A DNA stretch of 64,000 bases from an uncultured Bacteroidota bacterium (lineage in GTDB: Bacteria; Bacteroidota; Bacteroidia; Chitinophagales; Chitinophagaceae). The stretch's first letter is position 1. The number at the start of each line of letters is the position of its first letter. This document shows, in pieces, positions 9,523 through 18,549 of the stretch. The position numbers and the translations under genes are program-made. Below the pieces are notes generated by a model. It was not told the DNA's origin. It ran no database searches and saw nothing but the letters and a program-made list of their open reading frames with translations. The stretch is from NCBI GenBank assembly GCA_903938445.1, contig CAJADG010000071.1:1-64000 (forward strand), read 5' to 3'.

Positions 9523-11052
9523 CTATAGCTCTTTACGAAGCCTAGCAACAGGTATATTTAATTGTTCTCTATATTTGGCAACTGTTCTTCTTGCAATATT
9601 GTACCCTTTTTGCTGAAGCTGATCTGTTAATTCATCGTCACTTAAAGGTTTGTGTTTATCTTCTTGTTCAATGAGCTCTAGCAATATTGCTTTTACTTCT
9701 TTGGTGCTTACCTCCTCCCCCGAATCAGTGGTTAAAGATTCACTGAAAAAATATTTCAATAAATAAGTTCCAAATTCAGTTTGCACATATTTACTATTTG
9801 CCACCCTACTCACCGTAGAAACATCCAACAAAGTTTTTTCAGCAATATCTTTTAAAATCATTGGTTTTAATTGAGTGGTATCCCCACTCAAGAAAAAAGA
9901 TTCTTGGTGTAATAAAATGGCTTGCATTGTTTTAAGCAATGTTTGCTGTCTTTGCAAAATCATTTCAATAAACCATTTAGCAGCATCAATTTTTTGTCTA
10001 ATGAAAAAAACTGCTTCTTTTTGCGCCTTATCCTGCTTTTGGCCCAACTCATACTCCTTTAGCATCATCTTATAATCATCGCTAATGACCAAAGGTGGAG
10101 CGTTTCGGCTATTTAAAGTAAGTTCTAGTTTACCATTATTAATTAAAACTGTAAAATCGGGAATAATATATTTCTCTGCCTCGTTATTCTGTGCCACTTC
10201 GGCACCAGGCTTTGGATTCAGGGAAATAATTTGATGTAATACTTCTTTAATATGCGCATCCGTTAAATGTAAGCTCTTTTGAATTTTATCATAATGCTTA
10301 CGCGTAAACTCTTCAAAATATTTTTCTAAAATTTGAATAGCTAAAAAAAGTATTTGTTTATTTTCTTTTTTACCATCAAATTCATCCGCAGTTAACTTTC
10401 TATTTAATTGCAATAACAAACACTCTTGTAAGTTTCTTGCTGCTATACCTGCAGGATCAAAATTTTGTATCTTAACTAAAACTGTTTCAATATTATGTTC
10501 CTCAACCCACATGCCTTGCTTAAAGGCTAAATCATCAGCAATAGATTGCAACGCCCTTCTTAAATATCCATCATCATCTAAACTTCCAATAATTTGTTCG
10601 GCAATTTTATATTCATCTTCCACCAAATCAAGCATGCTTAATTGATCCATTAATAACTCGTGCAAACTTATCTCTGCCTTAATGGGAATAATTTTATCAT
10701 CATCTAATTCAGGATAGTAATCGTCTTTTGTTTTATAATCTGCAATGTCTCCGTCATCATCGTAATTATATTCATTCAACTCCTCATTACTCATTTCATA
10801 TTCATCCACAGGAACTGCTTCTTCTTCATCCGGCAAACCCTGTAATAAATCATCTTTCATTTCCTCAGAAGCCGTGGACGCATCCCCATCCAATAAATCC
10901 AAATTCATTTCGAGTGCAGGGTTCTCTTCCAATTCTTCCTTTACTCTTTGTTCAATTTGAGCACTAGGTATCTGCAACAATTTCATTAACTGAATTTGTT
11001 GTGGAGACAGTCTTTGTAACTGCTTTTGTTGTAAGGACTGACCTAATGACAT
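9523..11052 (-). CDS. rpoN: RNA polymerase sigma-54 factor
   Basis: Sigma-54 directs RNA polymerase to -24/-12 promoters and needs an AAA+ activator to open them. The 509-residue protein has the Gln/Leu-rich region I (MSLGQSLQQKQLQRLSPQQI, then LEENPALE), an acidic region II, a core-binding domain, and a C-terminal helix-turn-helix followed by the RpoN box ARRTVAKYRE at about residues 486-495. The length is normal. No enhancer-binding activator is encoded in this window. The gene starts 9 bases after a DegT-type aminotransferase and is followed by PAP2-like and RND genes, so it is probably transcribed from the promoter at 12282-12289. Confidence 0.97.
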   Translation of the reverse strand: MSLGQSLQQKQLQRLSPQQIQLMKLLQIPSAQIEQRVKEELEENPALEMNLDLLDGDASTASEEMKDDLLQGLPDEEEAVPVDEYEMSNEELNEYNYDDDGDIADYKTKDDYYPELDDDKIIPIKAEISLHELLMDQLSMLDLVEDEYKIAEQIIGSLDDDGYLRRALQSIADDLAFKQGMWVEEHNIETVLVKIQNFDPAGIAARNLQECLLLQLNRKLTADEFDGKKENKQILFLAIQILEKYFEEFTRKHYDKIQKSLHLTDAHIKEVLHQIISLNPKPGAEVAQNNEAEKYIIPDFTVLINNGKLELTLNSRNAPPLVISDDYKMMLKEYELGQKQDKAQKEAVFFIRQKIDAAKWFIEMILQRQQTLLKTMQAILLHQESFFLSGDTTQLKPMILKDIAEKTLLDVSTVSRVANSKYVQTEFGTYLLKYFFSESLTTDSGEEVSTKEVKAILLELIEQEDKHKPLSDDELTDQLQQKGYNIARRTVAKYREQLNIPVARLRKEL

Positions 11053-11061
11053 ATTTGAACT

Positions 11062-12261
11062 TTAGGAAAGAGCGGCTTTCAAAACAGACAAAAATTGAGC
11101 TCCTTTTTCATGCACTTGTTCCTCTGTCCATGTTAAGCTTATTGCAGTTGAAATACATCTGCTCATCACCGCATCACTTTTTGCAAATGCATTGTTTTGC
11201 AAACTCGTTAAAGCATTTTGTTGTGCTTCACTTAATGCATACAAACTTTTAGCCGTTTTTAAATGATCCCACTTGCGGATATAATGCCAGTTATTGGCAT
11301 ACCAGTAAAAATTACCTCCTAATATACCAGCAGCTTTTAAAGCCTCAATGGCTTTCTCCGTTTGAGCTTGCGATGGTAAAAACCAGCTCAAGAAACTAAA
11401 GCTATCTCCTGCAGGATCTGGTACCACTCTAAAACTTGCTCCTGGCACTTGTTCGATATAAGATCTTAAAATTTGATTGTTTCTTTTTTGTAATGACAAG
11501 AAAGTATCCAGTTTTTTTATTTGTGCTAATCCCACTGCAGCATGCAATTCACTGATTCTAAAATTATATCCTAAAAATGGATGCAAATCAGCACCACGGT
11601 CAACGCCTAAATGATCATGACCATGATCGGTGAATGCATCAGACTTAATATATACGTCTTTGTTATTGGTCATCACCACTCCCCCTTCACCACAAGTAAT
11701 TGTTTTTACAAAATCAAAGGAGAAAGTACCTGCATCGCCAATCGTACCCAACGCTTTTCCTTTATAAGTACCACCAATACTTTGACAAGCATCTTCTAAT
11801 AATATCAATTTATGTTCTGTACAAATTTCTTTTAGCGCATCTAAATCTGCCATGCTTCCACACATGTGTACAGGCATCACACATTTTGTTTTTGGAGTAA
11901 TAGCAGCTTTAACAGCAGCTGGTGCTAAAGTCAATGACTCATCAATATCTACTAAAACAGGTATTGCACCCATACTTAATACCGCTTCAAAACTTGCCAC
12001 AAATGTAAATGCAGGCATAATTACTTCATCCCCTGCACCAATTCCCAATGCAGCCATTGCAGTTGTTAACGCTGCAGTACCACTTGAAGTTAATTGCGCA
12101 TATTCACTACCAAAACGGCTACAAATAGCTGCTTCCAACTCTTTTGATTTCCAAATTCCTTTACGCGGGCCATCAAAACCGTAGCGCATTAATATACCTG
12201 TCTCAAGGACATCATTTACTTCTTTTCTTTCTTCATCTCCGAAGAATTCAAAACCTGGCAT
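11062..12261 (-). CDS. DegT/DnrJ/EryC1/StrS-family sugar aminotransferase
   Basis: This PLP-dependent type I fold enzyme of 399 residues has the family hallmarks: LTSSGTAALTTAM at the cofactor phosphate, PAFTFVASFEAVLSMGAIPV, a DACQSIGG segment, and the PLP lysine K186 in SFDFVKTITCGEGG. Family members transaminate keto-sugars for surface polysaccharides or LPS. The N-terminus (MPGFEFFGDEERKEVNDVLE) and overall layout recall KdnA, which makes 8-amino-3,8-dideoxy-KDO, but the partner kdnB is not in the window, so this is only a suggestion. The start ATG at 12261 follows an exact -7 box (12282-12289). It is the first gene of the rpoN operon. Confidence 0.88.
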   Translation of the reverse strand: MPGFEFFGDEERKEVNDVLETGILMRYGFDGPRKGIWKSKELEAAICSRFGSEYAQLTSSGTAALTTAMAALGIGAGDEVIMPAFTFVASFEAVLSMGAIPVLVDIDESLTLAPAAVKAAITPKTKCVMPVHMCGSMADLDALKEICTEHKLILLEDACQSIGGTYKGKALGTIGDAGTFSFDFVKTITCGEGGVVMTNNKDVYIKSDAFTDHGHDHLGVDRGADLHPFLGYNFRISELHAAVGLAQIKKLDTFLSLQKRNNQILRSYIEQVPGASFRVVPDPAGDSFSFLSWFLPSQAQTEKAIEALKAAGILGGNFYWYANNWHYIRKWDHLKTAKSLYALSEAQQNALTSLQNNAFAKSDAVMSRCISTAISLTWTEEQVHEKGAQFLSVLKAALS

Positions 12262-12281
12262 AAACTAAATTTTAAGTAAAA

Positions 12282-12289
12282 CAAAGGTA
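12282..12289 (-). promoter_or_regulatory. -7 box TACCTTTG for the DegT-rpoN operon
   Basis: An exact TAnnTTTG match on the minus strand lies 21 bases upstream of the aminotransferase ATG. It is the only such box seen upstream of the four-gene minus-strand run ending at 6523. Confidence 0.55.
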
Positions 12290-12354
12290 GTTTAAAAAAT
12301 GAAAATTGGGTGTTTTTCAGTAATTTGCGCCAGTAAATTAAACACATAGCAGCT

Positions 12355-12759
12355 ATGGAATACAGCAAATTGATCTCGGTTTCTGGAATGTCAGGACTAT
12401 TCGAATTAGTGACAAGTAAAAATGATGGTGCCATCGCCACTTCATTAGAAAATAACAATACCCAATTTATAAGCTCTAGAGCGCACCAGTTTTCTCATTT
12501 AGAGAGTATCGAAGTGTATACAACGCATGAAAACGTGTTTTTAGCAGAGGTATTTATTGCAATGGGTAAATCTAAAGAGGCTTTACCTAACGAAAAAGAC
12601 CCTAAGGCGGTAACTGCTTACTTTAAAAAAGTATTCCCTAAAATGGACTTTGATCGCGTTTACGGAAGTGACATGAAAAAGATGGTAAAATGGTTTGCGC
12701 AGTTGCAAAAGCACAATGTAGAGCCAACTATTCCAAGCGAGGACGAAACAGAAGCTTAG
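12355..12759 (+). CDS. DUF5606-family protein
   Basis: This is a small cytoplasmic protein of 134 residues without signal peptide or TM segment, starting MEYSKLISVSGMSGLFEL. The start and the internal KDPKAVTAYFKKVFPKMDFDRVY segment match what I recall of the DUF5606 family, which is widespread in Bacteroidota and uncharacterised. The C-terminus is acidic (PSEDETEA). It is transcribed divergently from the rpoN operon, on its own, and is followed 41 bases later by a strong terminator. Confidence 0.85.
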   Translation: MEYSKLISVSGMSGLFELVTSKNDGAIATSLENNNTQFISSRAHQFSHLESIEVYTTHENVFLAEVFIAMGKSKEALPNEKDPKAVTAYFKKVFPKMDFDRVYGSDMKKMVKWFAQLQKHNVEPTIPSEDETEA

Positions 12760-12800
12760 GTACTGTTTGATTCATTGAAAACGAACAAATAATTCTATAT

Positions 12801-12835
12801 AAAAAGCTTATCCAATCTAGGGTAAGCTTTTTTTT
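12801..12835 (+). terminator. Rho-independent terminator after the DUF5606 gene
   Basis: The arm aaaaagctta (12801-12810) pairs with taagcttttt (12823-12832), extended by cc/gg across a one-base bulge, and runs into a T tract. Confidence 0.85.
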
Positions 12836-12877
12836 ATGCTTAAATTGCAACAATAGAAATTTTACAAAAAAGCCATT

Positions 12878-15712
12878 ATGAAAAAAGCATTCTTATTACT
12901 TATTGTATGTTCATTAGTTGTCTTTCAAATAAATGCACAAACAAGAGCCGAAAAGAGATGGGTAAGAAAACAATTCAATGCATTAAGCTTAGATGAAAAG
13001 ATTGCTCAACTAATGGTTTTAAGAGCCCATAGCAATTGGGACGATAAAAAAATAGATACACTTAGTCAATTAATTAAACAATATAATATTGGTGGACTTT
13101 GTTTTTTTCAAGGAGGCCCCATACGCGAAGCATTACAAACTAATTATTATCAATCCATTGCTAAAACACCATTATTAATTGCGATGGACGCCGAATGGGG
13201 CGTGGGCATGCGATTAGATAGTGTTGAGATGTTTCCAAGACAATTATCACTTGGCGCGATTGCATCTGACAAGCTTGTGTATGAAATGGGTGCAGCTGTT
13301 GCAGCACAATGTAAAAGATTGGGTATTCATATTAACTATGCCCCAGATGTTGATATCAACAATAATCCCTATAATCCAGTAATTAATGATCGTAGTTTTG
13401 GTCAAAATAAGGAACGTGTCATTCAGCATGGAATCGCTTATATGAAAGGCTTACAGGACAATGGTGTGATGGCAACTGCAAAACATTTTCCTGGTCATGG
13501 GGATGTTAATGTTGACTCACATTTAGATATCCCAATTATTAATAAATCAAGAGCAGCATTAGACAGTTTAGAACTTGCTCCATTTAGAGCACTTATTAAT
13601 GCGGGTATTGGTTCTGTAATGGTAGCACATTTATCAGTTCCAGCAATTGATACAACTCCCAAATATGCAACTTCATTATCACCTAAAGCCATTAATGAAT
13701 TATTAAAGAAGGAATTAGGCTTTAAAGGATTGAGTGTTACCGATGCAATGGATATGCAGGCTATTAGTAATTATTTTCCGCGTGGAGAAGCCAATGTGCG
13801 TGCATTATTAGCGGGAAATGACATGTTGTGTTTACCTGGCGATATTGGTCAATCGATTGAAAAAATTAAAGAAGCGATTCAAGAAGGAAGATTAAGTGAA
13901 GAAGATATTAATGTGCGTGTTAAAAAAGTATTGGCAGCAAAATATAAATATGGATTAAGTGAAAAACAATTTATTGATACTGCCAATATTGTGGCAGATT
14001 TAAATAAATCAGTTGGAATCATTAAATCACAAATGGCTGCACAATCTTTGACTTATGCCAATGCCAGTAGTTTGCCAAACTTGAATAAAGAAATTCCAAC
14101 AGCATACATTGCTTTAAATACAGCTTCGCAAAACTTTTTAACCAAGTCATTGGAAAGTAATTATGGCGTAAAAGTATTTTTAGTGAATCCCAAAGACAGC
14201 ACTGCATTAGATCACATAAAAGATAGTTTGAAAAATTATCAGCAAGTGATTGTAGGATTACATAATTATAGTCGTCGTCCTGCCAATCATTTTCAAATCC
14301 CAAGTTTTATATTAGCCTATTTAAAACAAGATCATCCAACAAATTGGATACACTTAATATTAGGAAATCCATACGCAGTAGGTGATTTTAATAAAATTAA
14401 TAACATTTTATTTGCTTACGAAGACAATGATTATGTTCAAAAAGCAGTGTTCAATTGGTTACAAGGAAACAGCAAAGCAACTGGTCAACTACCAGTAACT
14501 GTTGCTGAAAACTTACCCTTTGGCACCGCCTCTTTAATAGTGCAGGATTTAAATAAAGTGGATTCTTTGGTATATGATGCAATTCAAAAAAAAGCAATAC
14601 CTGGCTGTCAAATATTAGTTGCCAATAACAATAAAATAATATTTAATAAAGCTTATGGAACTACTGCTGGTATTGGATCTAGCCCAGTTACATTAGATAC
14701 TTATTATGACCTTGCATCCGTTACCAAAGTTTCTGCCACTACAGTAAGTATTATGAAATTAGCGGACGAAGGAAAAGTAGATATCAATAAAACAATTGGC
14801 GATTACCTTCCCTGGGTTCGAGGCAGCAATAAAGCAAAGATCACTTTAAAAGATTTACTATTACATCAAGCAGGTCTATACCCCTATTTAAAATTCTATG
14901 AATCATTTTTACAAAAAGACGGTGCTTATTTGCCAAATGTGGTAAGCACTAAAAAAGATGCGACTCATAACTATTTTATTTCGCCTAACAAATGGTTAAT
15001 TGATACCTGGCAGGATACCATTCAAAATCAAATTTTACGAAGCCCAGTAACCGATCCAGGTAAATATGTATACAGTGATAACGATTTTATTTTCTTAGGT
15101 AAAGTGGTGGAGAAAGTAACAGGAGTTAGCCTTAAAGAGTATACCGATAATACATTCTACAAACCAATAGGAATGACATCAACAGGATTTTTACCCTTAG
15201 AGAAAACATCTATTGACAATATTGCTGCAACTGAAGTAGACGATTATTTTAGACATGAATTAATAAGAGGAAGTGTTCATGACGAAGGGGCTTCTACTAT
15301 GGGAGGAATTGCAGGACATGCTGGACTTTTTAGCAATGCTTCTGACTTGGCAAAATTATATTTAATGCTATTGAATAATGGTAGTTGGGAAGGAACATCT
15401 TATATACAACCAAGTACCATTCAAAACTTTACTGCCTATAATAGCCCCAATAGTAGTAGAGGTTTAGGTTTTGACAAACCAGATAAACAAAATGCTACAA
15501 GTAAAAACCCATACCCAAGTGCGAGTGCGTCGCCTGCAACCTTTGGCCACACTGGATTTACGGGCACCTGTGTTTGGGCAGATCCCACAACAGGTATTTT
15601 ATTTATTTACTTGTCCAACAGAGTATTCCCAACAAGAGATAACAAAGTATTTAGTGCATTAAACCTAAGACCTAAAATTCAAGAAGCTATTTACGCGGCT
15701 TTGAAGGATTAA
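12878..15712 (+). CDS. GH3 beta-N-acetylhexosaminidase fused to a beta-lactamase-like serine hydrolase
   Basis: The protein of 944 residues carries an export signal (residues 1-20). Residues about 30-370 are a NagZ-like glycoside hydrolase family 3 domain with KHFPGHGD at 202-209 (the His of the acid/base dyad) and the nucleophile Asp289 in TDAMDM. Residues about 400-550 form a linking domain. Residues about 560-940 are a class C beta-lactamase/DD-peptidase-like domain with SVTK (Ser614, Lys617), YSDND near 732 and HTG near 890. The two activities suggest joint trimming of the glycan and the peptide of peptidoglycan fragments outside the cytoplasm; this is inferred. The fusion is known in Bacteroidota. 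PorZ follows after 9 bases, suggesting cotranscription. Confidence 0.92.
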   Translation: MKKAFLLLIVCSLVVFQINAQTRAEKRWVRKQFNALSLDEKIAQLMVLRAHSNWDDKKIDTLSQLIKQYNIGGLCFFQGGPIREALQTNYYQSIAKTPLLIAMDAEWGVGMRLDSVEMFPRQLSLGAIASDKLVYEMGAAVAAQCKRLGIHINYAPDVDINNNPYNPVINDRSFGQNKERVIQHGIAYMKGLQDNGVMATAKHFPGHGDVNVDSHLDIPIINKSRAALDSLELAPFRALINAGIGSVMVAHLSVPAIDTTPKYATSLSPKAINELLKKELGFKGLSVTDAMDMQAISNYFPRGEANVRALLAGNDMLCLPGDIGQSIEKIKEAIQEGRLSEEDINVRVKKVLAAKYKYGLSEKQFIDTANIVADLNKSVGIIKSQMAAQSLTYANASSLPNLNKEIPTAYIALNTASQNFLTKSLESNYGVKVFLVNPKDSTALDHIKDSLKNYQQVIVGLHNYSRRPANHFQIPSFILAYLKQDHPTNWIHLILGNPYAVGDFNKINNILFAYEDNDYVQKAVFNWLQGNSKATGQLPVTVAENLPFGTASLIVQDLNKVDSLVYDAIQKKAIPGCQILVANNNKIIFNKAYGTTAGIGSSPVTLDTYYDLASVTKVSATTVSIMKLADEGKVDINKTIGDYLPWVRGSNKAKITLKDLLLHQAGLYPYLKFYESFLQKDGAYLPNVVSTKKDATHNYFISPNKWLIDTWQDTIQNQILRSPVTDPGKYVYSDNDFIFLGKVVEKVTGVSLKEYTDNTFYKPIGMTSTGFLPLEKTSIDNIAATEVDDYFRHELIRGSVHDEGASTMGGIAGHAGLFSNASDLAKLYLMLLNNGSWEGTSYIQPSTIQNFTAYNSPNSSRGLGFDKPDKQNATSKNPYPSASASPATFGHTGFTGTCVWADPTTGILFIYLSNRVFPTRDNKVFSALNLRPKIQEAIYAALKD

Positions 15713-15721
15713 CTTTACTAA

Positions 15722-17917
15722 ATGAAACAAAACCTTACTATATTATTCATTTTTATATACAGTTTTTGTATTGCTCAAAATAAATTAGGCGCCATTGGTT
15801 CCTGGAGAGGTCATTTTGATAATCATAGTGTTAGAGCGATTGCAAAGGGCGATTTTATTTATGCAGCTACTCCCTATCAAATTGCAAAAATAGACGCAAA
15901 GGGAGTCCTTAACTGGTTAGATAAAACAACAGGTCTATCAGATATTGACATTACGAATATTTCTTGGGATAATGATCAACATCAACTTATTGTAACTTAT
16001 CGAAATAGCAATATTGACATAATAAAAGGTGATCAGGTTTTTAACATCAATGCAATTCAATTATCTAGTTTATACGCTGATAAAAAAATAAATGCAGTTT
16101 ATGTATTGCAAAAAAATGCTTTTATTGCTACCAATTTTGGAATTGTGACAGTTGATTTAAATAAACATGAAATAAAAAATACCTGGTTCCCCAATAACAA
16201 TCAGCAACCCATTGCAGTTTATGATATCACAATTGCACATGATAGTGTTTACGCCTCAACTGAAAATGGAATATGGGGATCGCCCTATGTTTTAAATGGA
16301 TCTCAGCCTACACAATGGAGTCGCATCTTAACACTTGATCCTTTCAATGTTTTAAAATTTGTACAAAAAAATAATACTGTTTACGGTTATACTACCTCTA
16401 GTATTTATCAATTACCCAATAGCACACCCCTATTACAAATAAGTAATACTACTATTAATCGTATTGATAGTGCAGCAAATATTTTATTACTGAATGTACA
16501 TTATACATCAGGCAAAGGGGCAATTATCCAATTGAATAAAGATAATACCACTACATTACTAATTGACAGTTTACATTTAAACGCCCCCATGCAAGCAATT
16601 CTAGATAATAATAATTATTGGATAGCAGATAGTAGTGCGGGCTTATTATTTAAAAATAATAATACCAACGCTTATCAATGGACCAATTTAGGAGGCACCA
16701 ATGCTGCTCTTTATGGAGGTATGTCAATAGACGAAGAAGCTTTACTTGCTCCATTTAAAAAAAGTCAAGGCTATGCATTATTTAACGAATCAGGCTGGAA
16801 AAACTACACTCAAATTGGTAATTCAAATTTATCATTCTTTAACGCGAGTACTATAAACACAATTGATAAAAGCTATTGGTTATCAACTGATAATAATATC
16901 ATACATATCAGCAATAACAATAGTAAAGCAGAAAGTATTCAACCCAACACAATTATTGGTGCATATAAGGAAATTCATTCCGATCAAAATAATGGTATTT
17001 GGGCAATTCAAGATCAGCAAGGTATTGTTCGTCAATCAAACAGTAATTGGAGTAGCATACCTATTCCTAATAATTTAAGTAAGACCGGACTTGATAAATT
17101 CATAATAAATAATCAGCAACAAGCCTGGATCATTGCTCCTAATAATCAAGGAATCTATATTTACCAATCTAAAGATGTATATCCTACTGAAATATGGAAA
17201 CAATTAACGGTTGGTCAATCTAATGGAAACTTACCTAGTATGCATGTTACTAGTATTGCCAATGATAGGTCAGGAAGTATATGGATTGGTACAGATAATG
17301 GCATTGGCATTTTTAATTGTGAGGATATTTCTAACACACCTTGCAATGCATATCTACCAATTGTTAAAAACAATGGATTTAATGGCTATTTATTCCAAAA
17401 AGAAACCGTGCAATGTATTACAGTAGACGGAGCTAATAGAAAATGGATTGGTACAAACAATGGGGCATGGCTTTTAAGTGAAGATGGTTTAAATATTATT
17501 GAACATTTTTCTAAATCCAATAGTCCTTTAACTTCAGATACCATTTTACAAATTATTATAGCTCCAAAATCAGGTGAAGTGTTTTTTAATACAAACAATG
17601 GAATGGTTAGTTATAGAGGAACTGCTACAGAAGCAGTTAATACCCAAAAAAATATACAAATATTTCCTAATCCAGTACCTCCAAGCTATAATGGTTATGT
17701 TGCTTTTAGAGGATTAGTAGAAAATGCTATTGTGAAAATAACTGATTTAAATGGTAAATTATTATACCAAACCAATGCTTTAGGTGGCCAGGCTATTTGG
17801 AATACTAGAACTACAGAAGGCAAAAAAGTGGCCACAGGAATCTACCTAGTTTTTGTAAGAGATTTAAGTGGAAATGAAAAAGGTGTAGGTAAAATAGTAA
17901 TCGCAGATGGATACTAA
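15722..17917 (+). CDS. porZ: Type IX secretion system PorZ-like beta-propeller protein
   Basis: PorZ is a surface component of the type IX secretion attachment complex that supplies anionic LPS to the sortase in Porphyromonas. This 731-residue protein has a signal peptide (MKQNLTILFIFIYSFCIAQ) and two beta-propeller regions with repeated ligand-like motifs (GSIWIGTDNGIGIFN, KWIGTNNGAWLLS). Its C-terminal sorting domain runs from FPNPVPP through VKITDLNGKLLYQT to ATGIYLVFVRD. That order is the PorZ architecture. A generic two-component-type propeller protein is the alternative. The stop codon overlaps the convergent gene at 17914 by four bases. No other T9SS gene is in the window. Confidence 0.82.
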   Translation: MKQNLTILFIFIYSFCIAQNKLGAIGSWRGHFDNHSVRAIAKGDFIYAATPYQIAKIDAKGVLNWLDKTTGLSDIDITNISWDNDQHQLIVTYRNSNIDIIKGDQVFNINAIQLSSLYADKKINAVYVLQKNAFIATNFGIVTVDLNKHEIKNTWFPNNNQQPIAVYDITIAHDSVYASTENGIWGSPYVLNGSQPTQWSRILTLDPFNVLKFVQKNNTVYGYTTSSIYQLPNSTPLLQISNTTINRIDSAANILLLNVHYTSGKGAIIQLNKDNTTTLLIDSLHLNAPMQAILDNNNYWIADSSAGLLFKNNNTNAYQWTNLGGTNAALYGGMSIDEEALLAPFKKSQGYALFNESGWKNYTQIGNSNLSFFNASTINTIDKSYWLSTDNNIIHISNNNSKAESIQPNTIIGAYKEIHSDQNNGIWAIQDQQGIVRQSNSNWSSIPIPNNLSKTGLDKFIINNQQQAWIIAPNNQGIYIYQSKDVYPTEIWKQLTVGQSNGNLPSMHVTSIANDRSGSIWIGTDNGIGIFNCEDISNTPCNAYLPIVKNNGFNGYLFQKETVQCITVDGANRKWIGTNNGAWLLSEDGLNIIEHFSKSNSPLTSDTILQIIIAPKSGEVFFNTNNGMVSYRGTATEAVNTQKNIQIFPNPVPPSYNGYVAFRGLVENAIVKITDLNGKLLYQTNALGGQAIWNTRTTEGKKVATGIYLVFVRDLSGNEKGVGKIVIADGY

Positions 17918-18486
17918 TCTACATTTAAATCAAAGTTTTTAAACACTTTAAAATTTAACATACCTCTATCTCCAGTTACTACCCTGTACATAATTTGTCT
18001 AGCTTTTTTGGTAGGTTCTTTTATAGCAGTATCTGTATCATAAATAGGGAACTTTCTAAATAAAATTCCTTCTACTAATTTATATTCATCTTTCCCTCGA
18101 TACCCTTTACTCAATTGCATATCATTTGTGATATCTGGAAAAAGTATAGGTTGTATATACTCGTTATCTTTGGAACTGATTACAAATGGAACTACTTTGC
18201 CAGTGGCATCAAGTATATAAATAATCAAATCTGGAAAATTATCTTGATTAAAATCATCAATTTCCGAAGACAACACTCTACCCTTAATTTCGCGCATTAC
18301 CTCCCCAGCCTCATTTTTAAAACCCACTGGTTTAATACTTAAAATATTACTTTCTGGCTTACGATTTAAACAAGTCACTTTATACCCAGCTTTACCAATT
18401 TTTAAAGTACTATCATACTTATTTATTTTTTGAGCAAATGATCCAATGGATACGCATAAAAAAACTGCTGTGATAAATTTGTACAT
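17914..18486 (-). CDS. Exported protein of unknown function with a Ca-binding-like loop
   Basis: I do not recognise this 190-residue protein. It has a signal peptide (MYKFITAVFLCVSIGSFAQ) and one acidic DDFNQDNFPDLIIYI loop of the kind found in calcium-binding FG-GAP/VCBS repeats; the rest is predicted beta-rich. An upstream in-frame start at 18507 is less likely because the exact -7 box at 18505-18512 puts the transcript start below it. The gene ends convergently on porZ with a four-base overlap. A periplasmic lysozyme-inhibitor-like fold was considered, as those families show similar DxNxDxxPDL loops, but I cannot support it. Confidence 0.7.
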   Translation of the reverse strand: MYKFITAVFLCVSIGSFAQKINKYDSTLKIGKAGYKVTCLNRKPESNILSIKPVGFKNEAGEVMREIKGRVLSSEIDDFNQDNFPDLIIYILDATGKVVPFVISSKDNEYIQPILFPDITNDMQLSKGYRGKDEYKLVEGILFRKFPIYDTDTAIKEPTKKARQIMYRVVTGDRGMLNFKVFKNFDLNVD

Positions 18487-18504
18487 TCCTATAATATTTG
18501 ATAT

Positions 18505-18512
18505 CAAAGTTA
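18505..18512 (-). promoter_or_regulatory. -7 box TAACTTTG upstream of the gene at 17914-18486
   Basis: An exact TAnnTTTG match on the minus strand gives a predicted transcript start near 18498, twelve bases before the chosen ATG at 18486. Confidence 0.55.
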
Positions 18513-18549
18513 ATAGATTAGTTTTAAATTACGAATCAAACAATCCATC

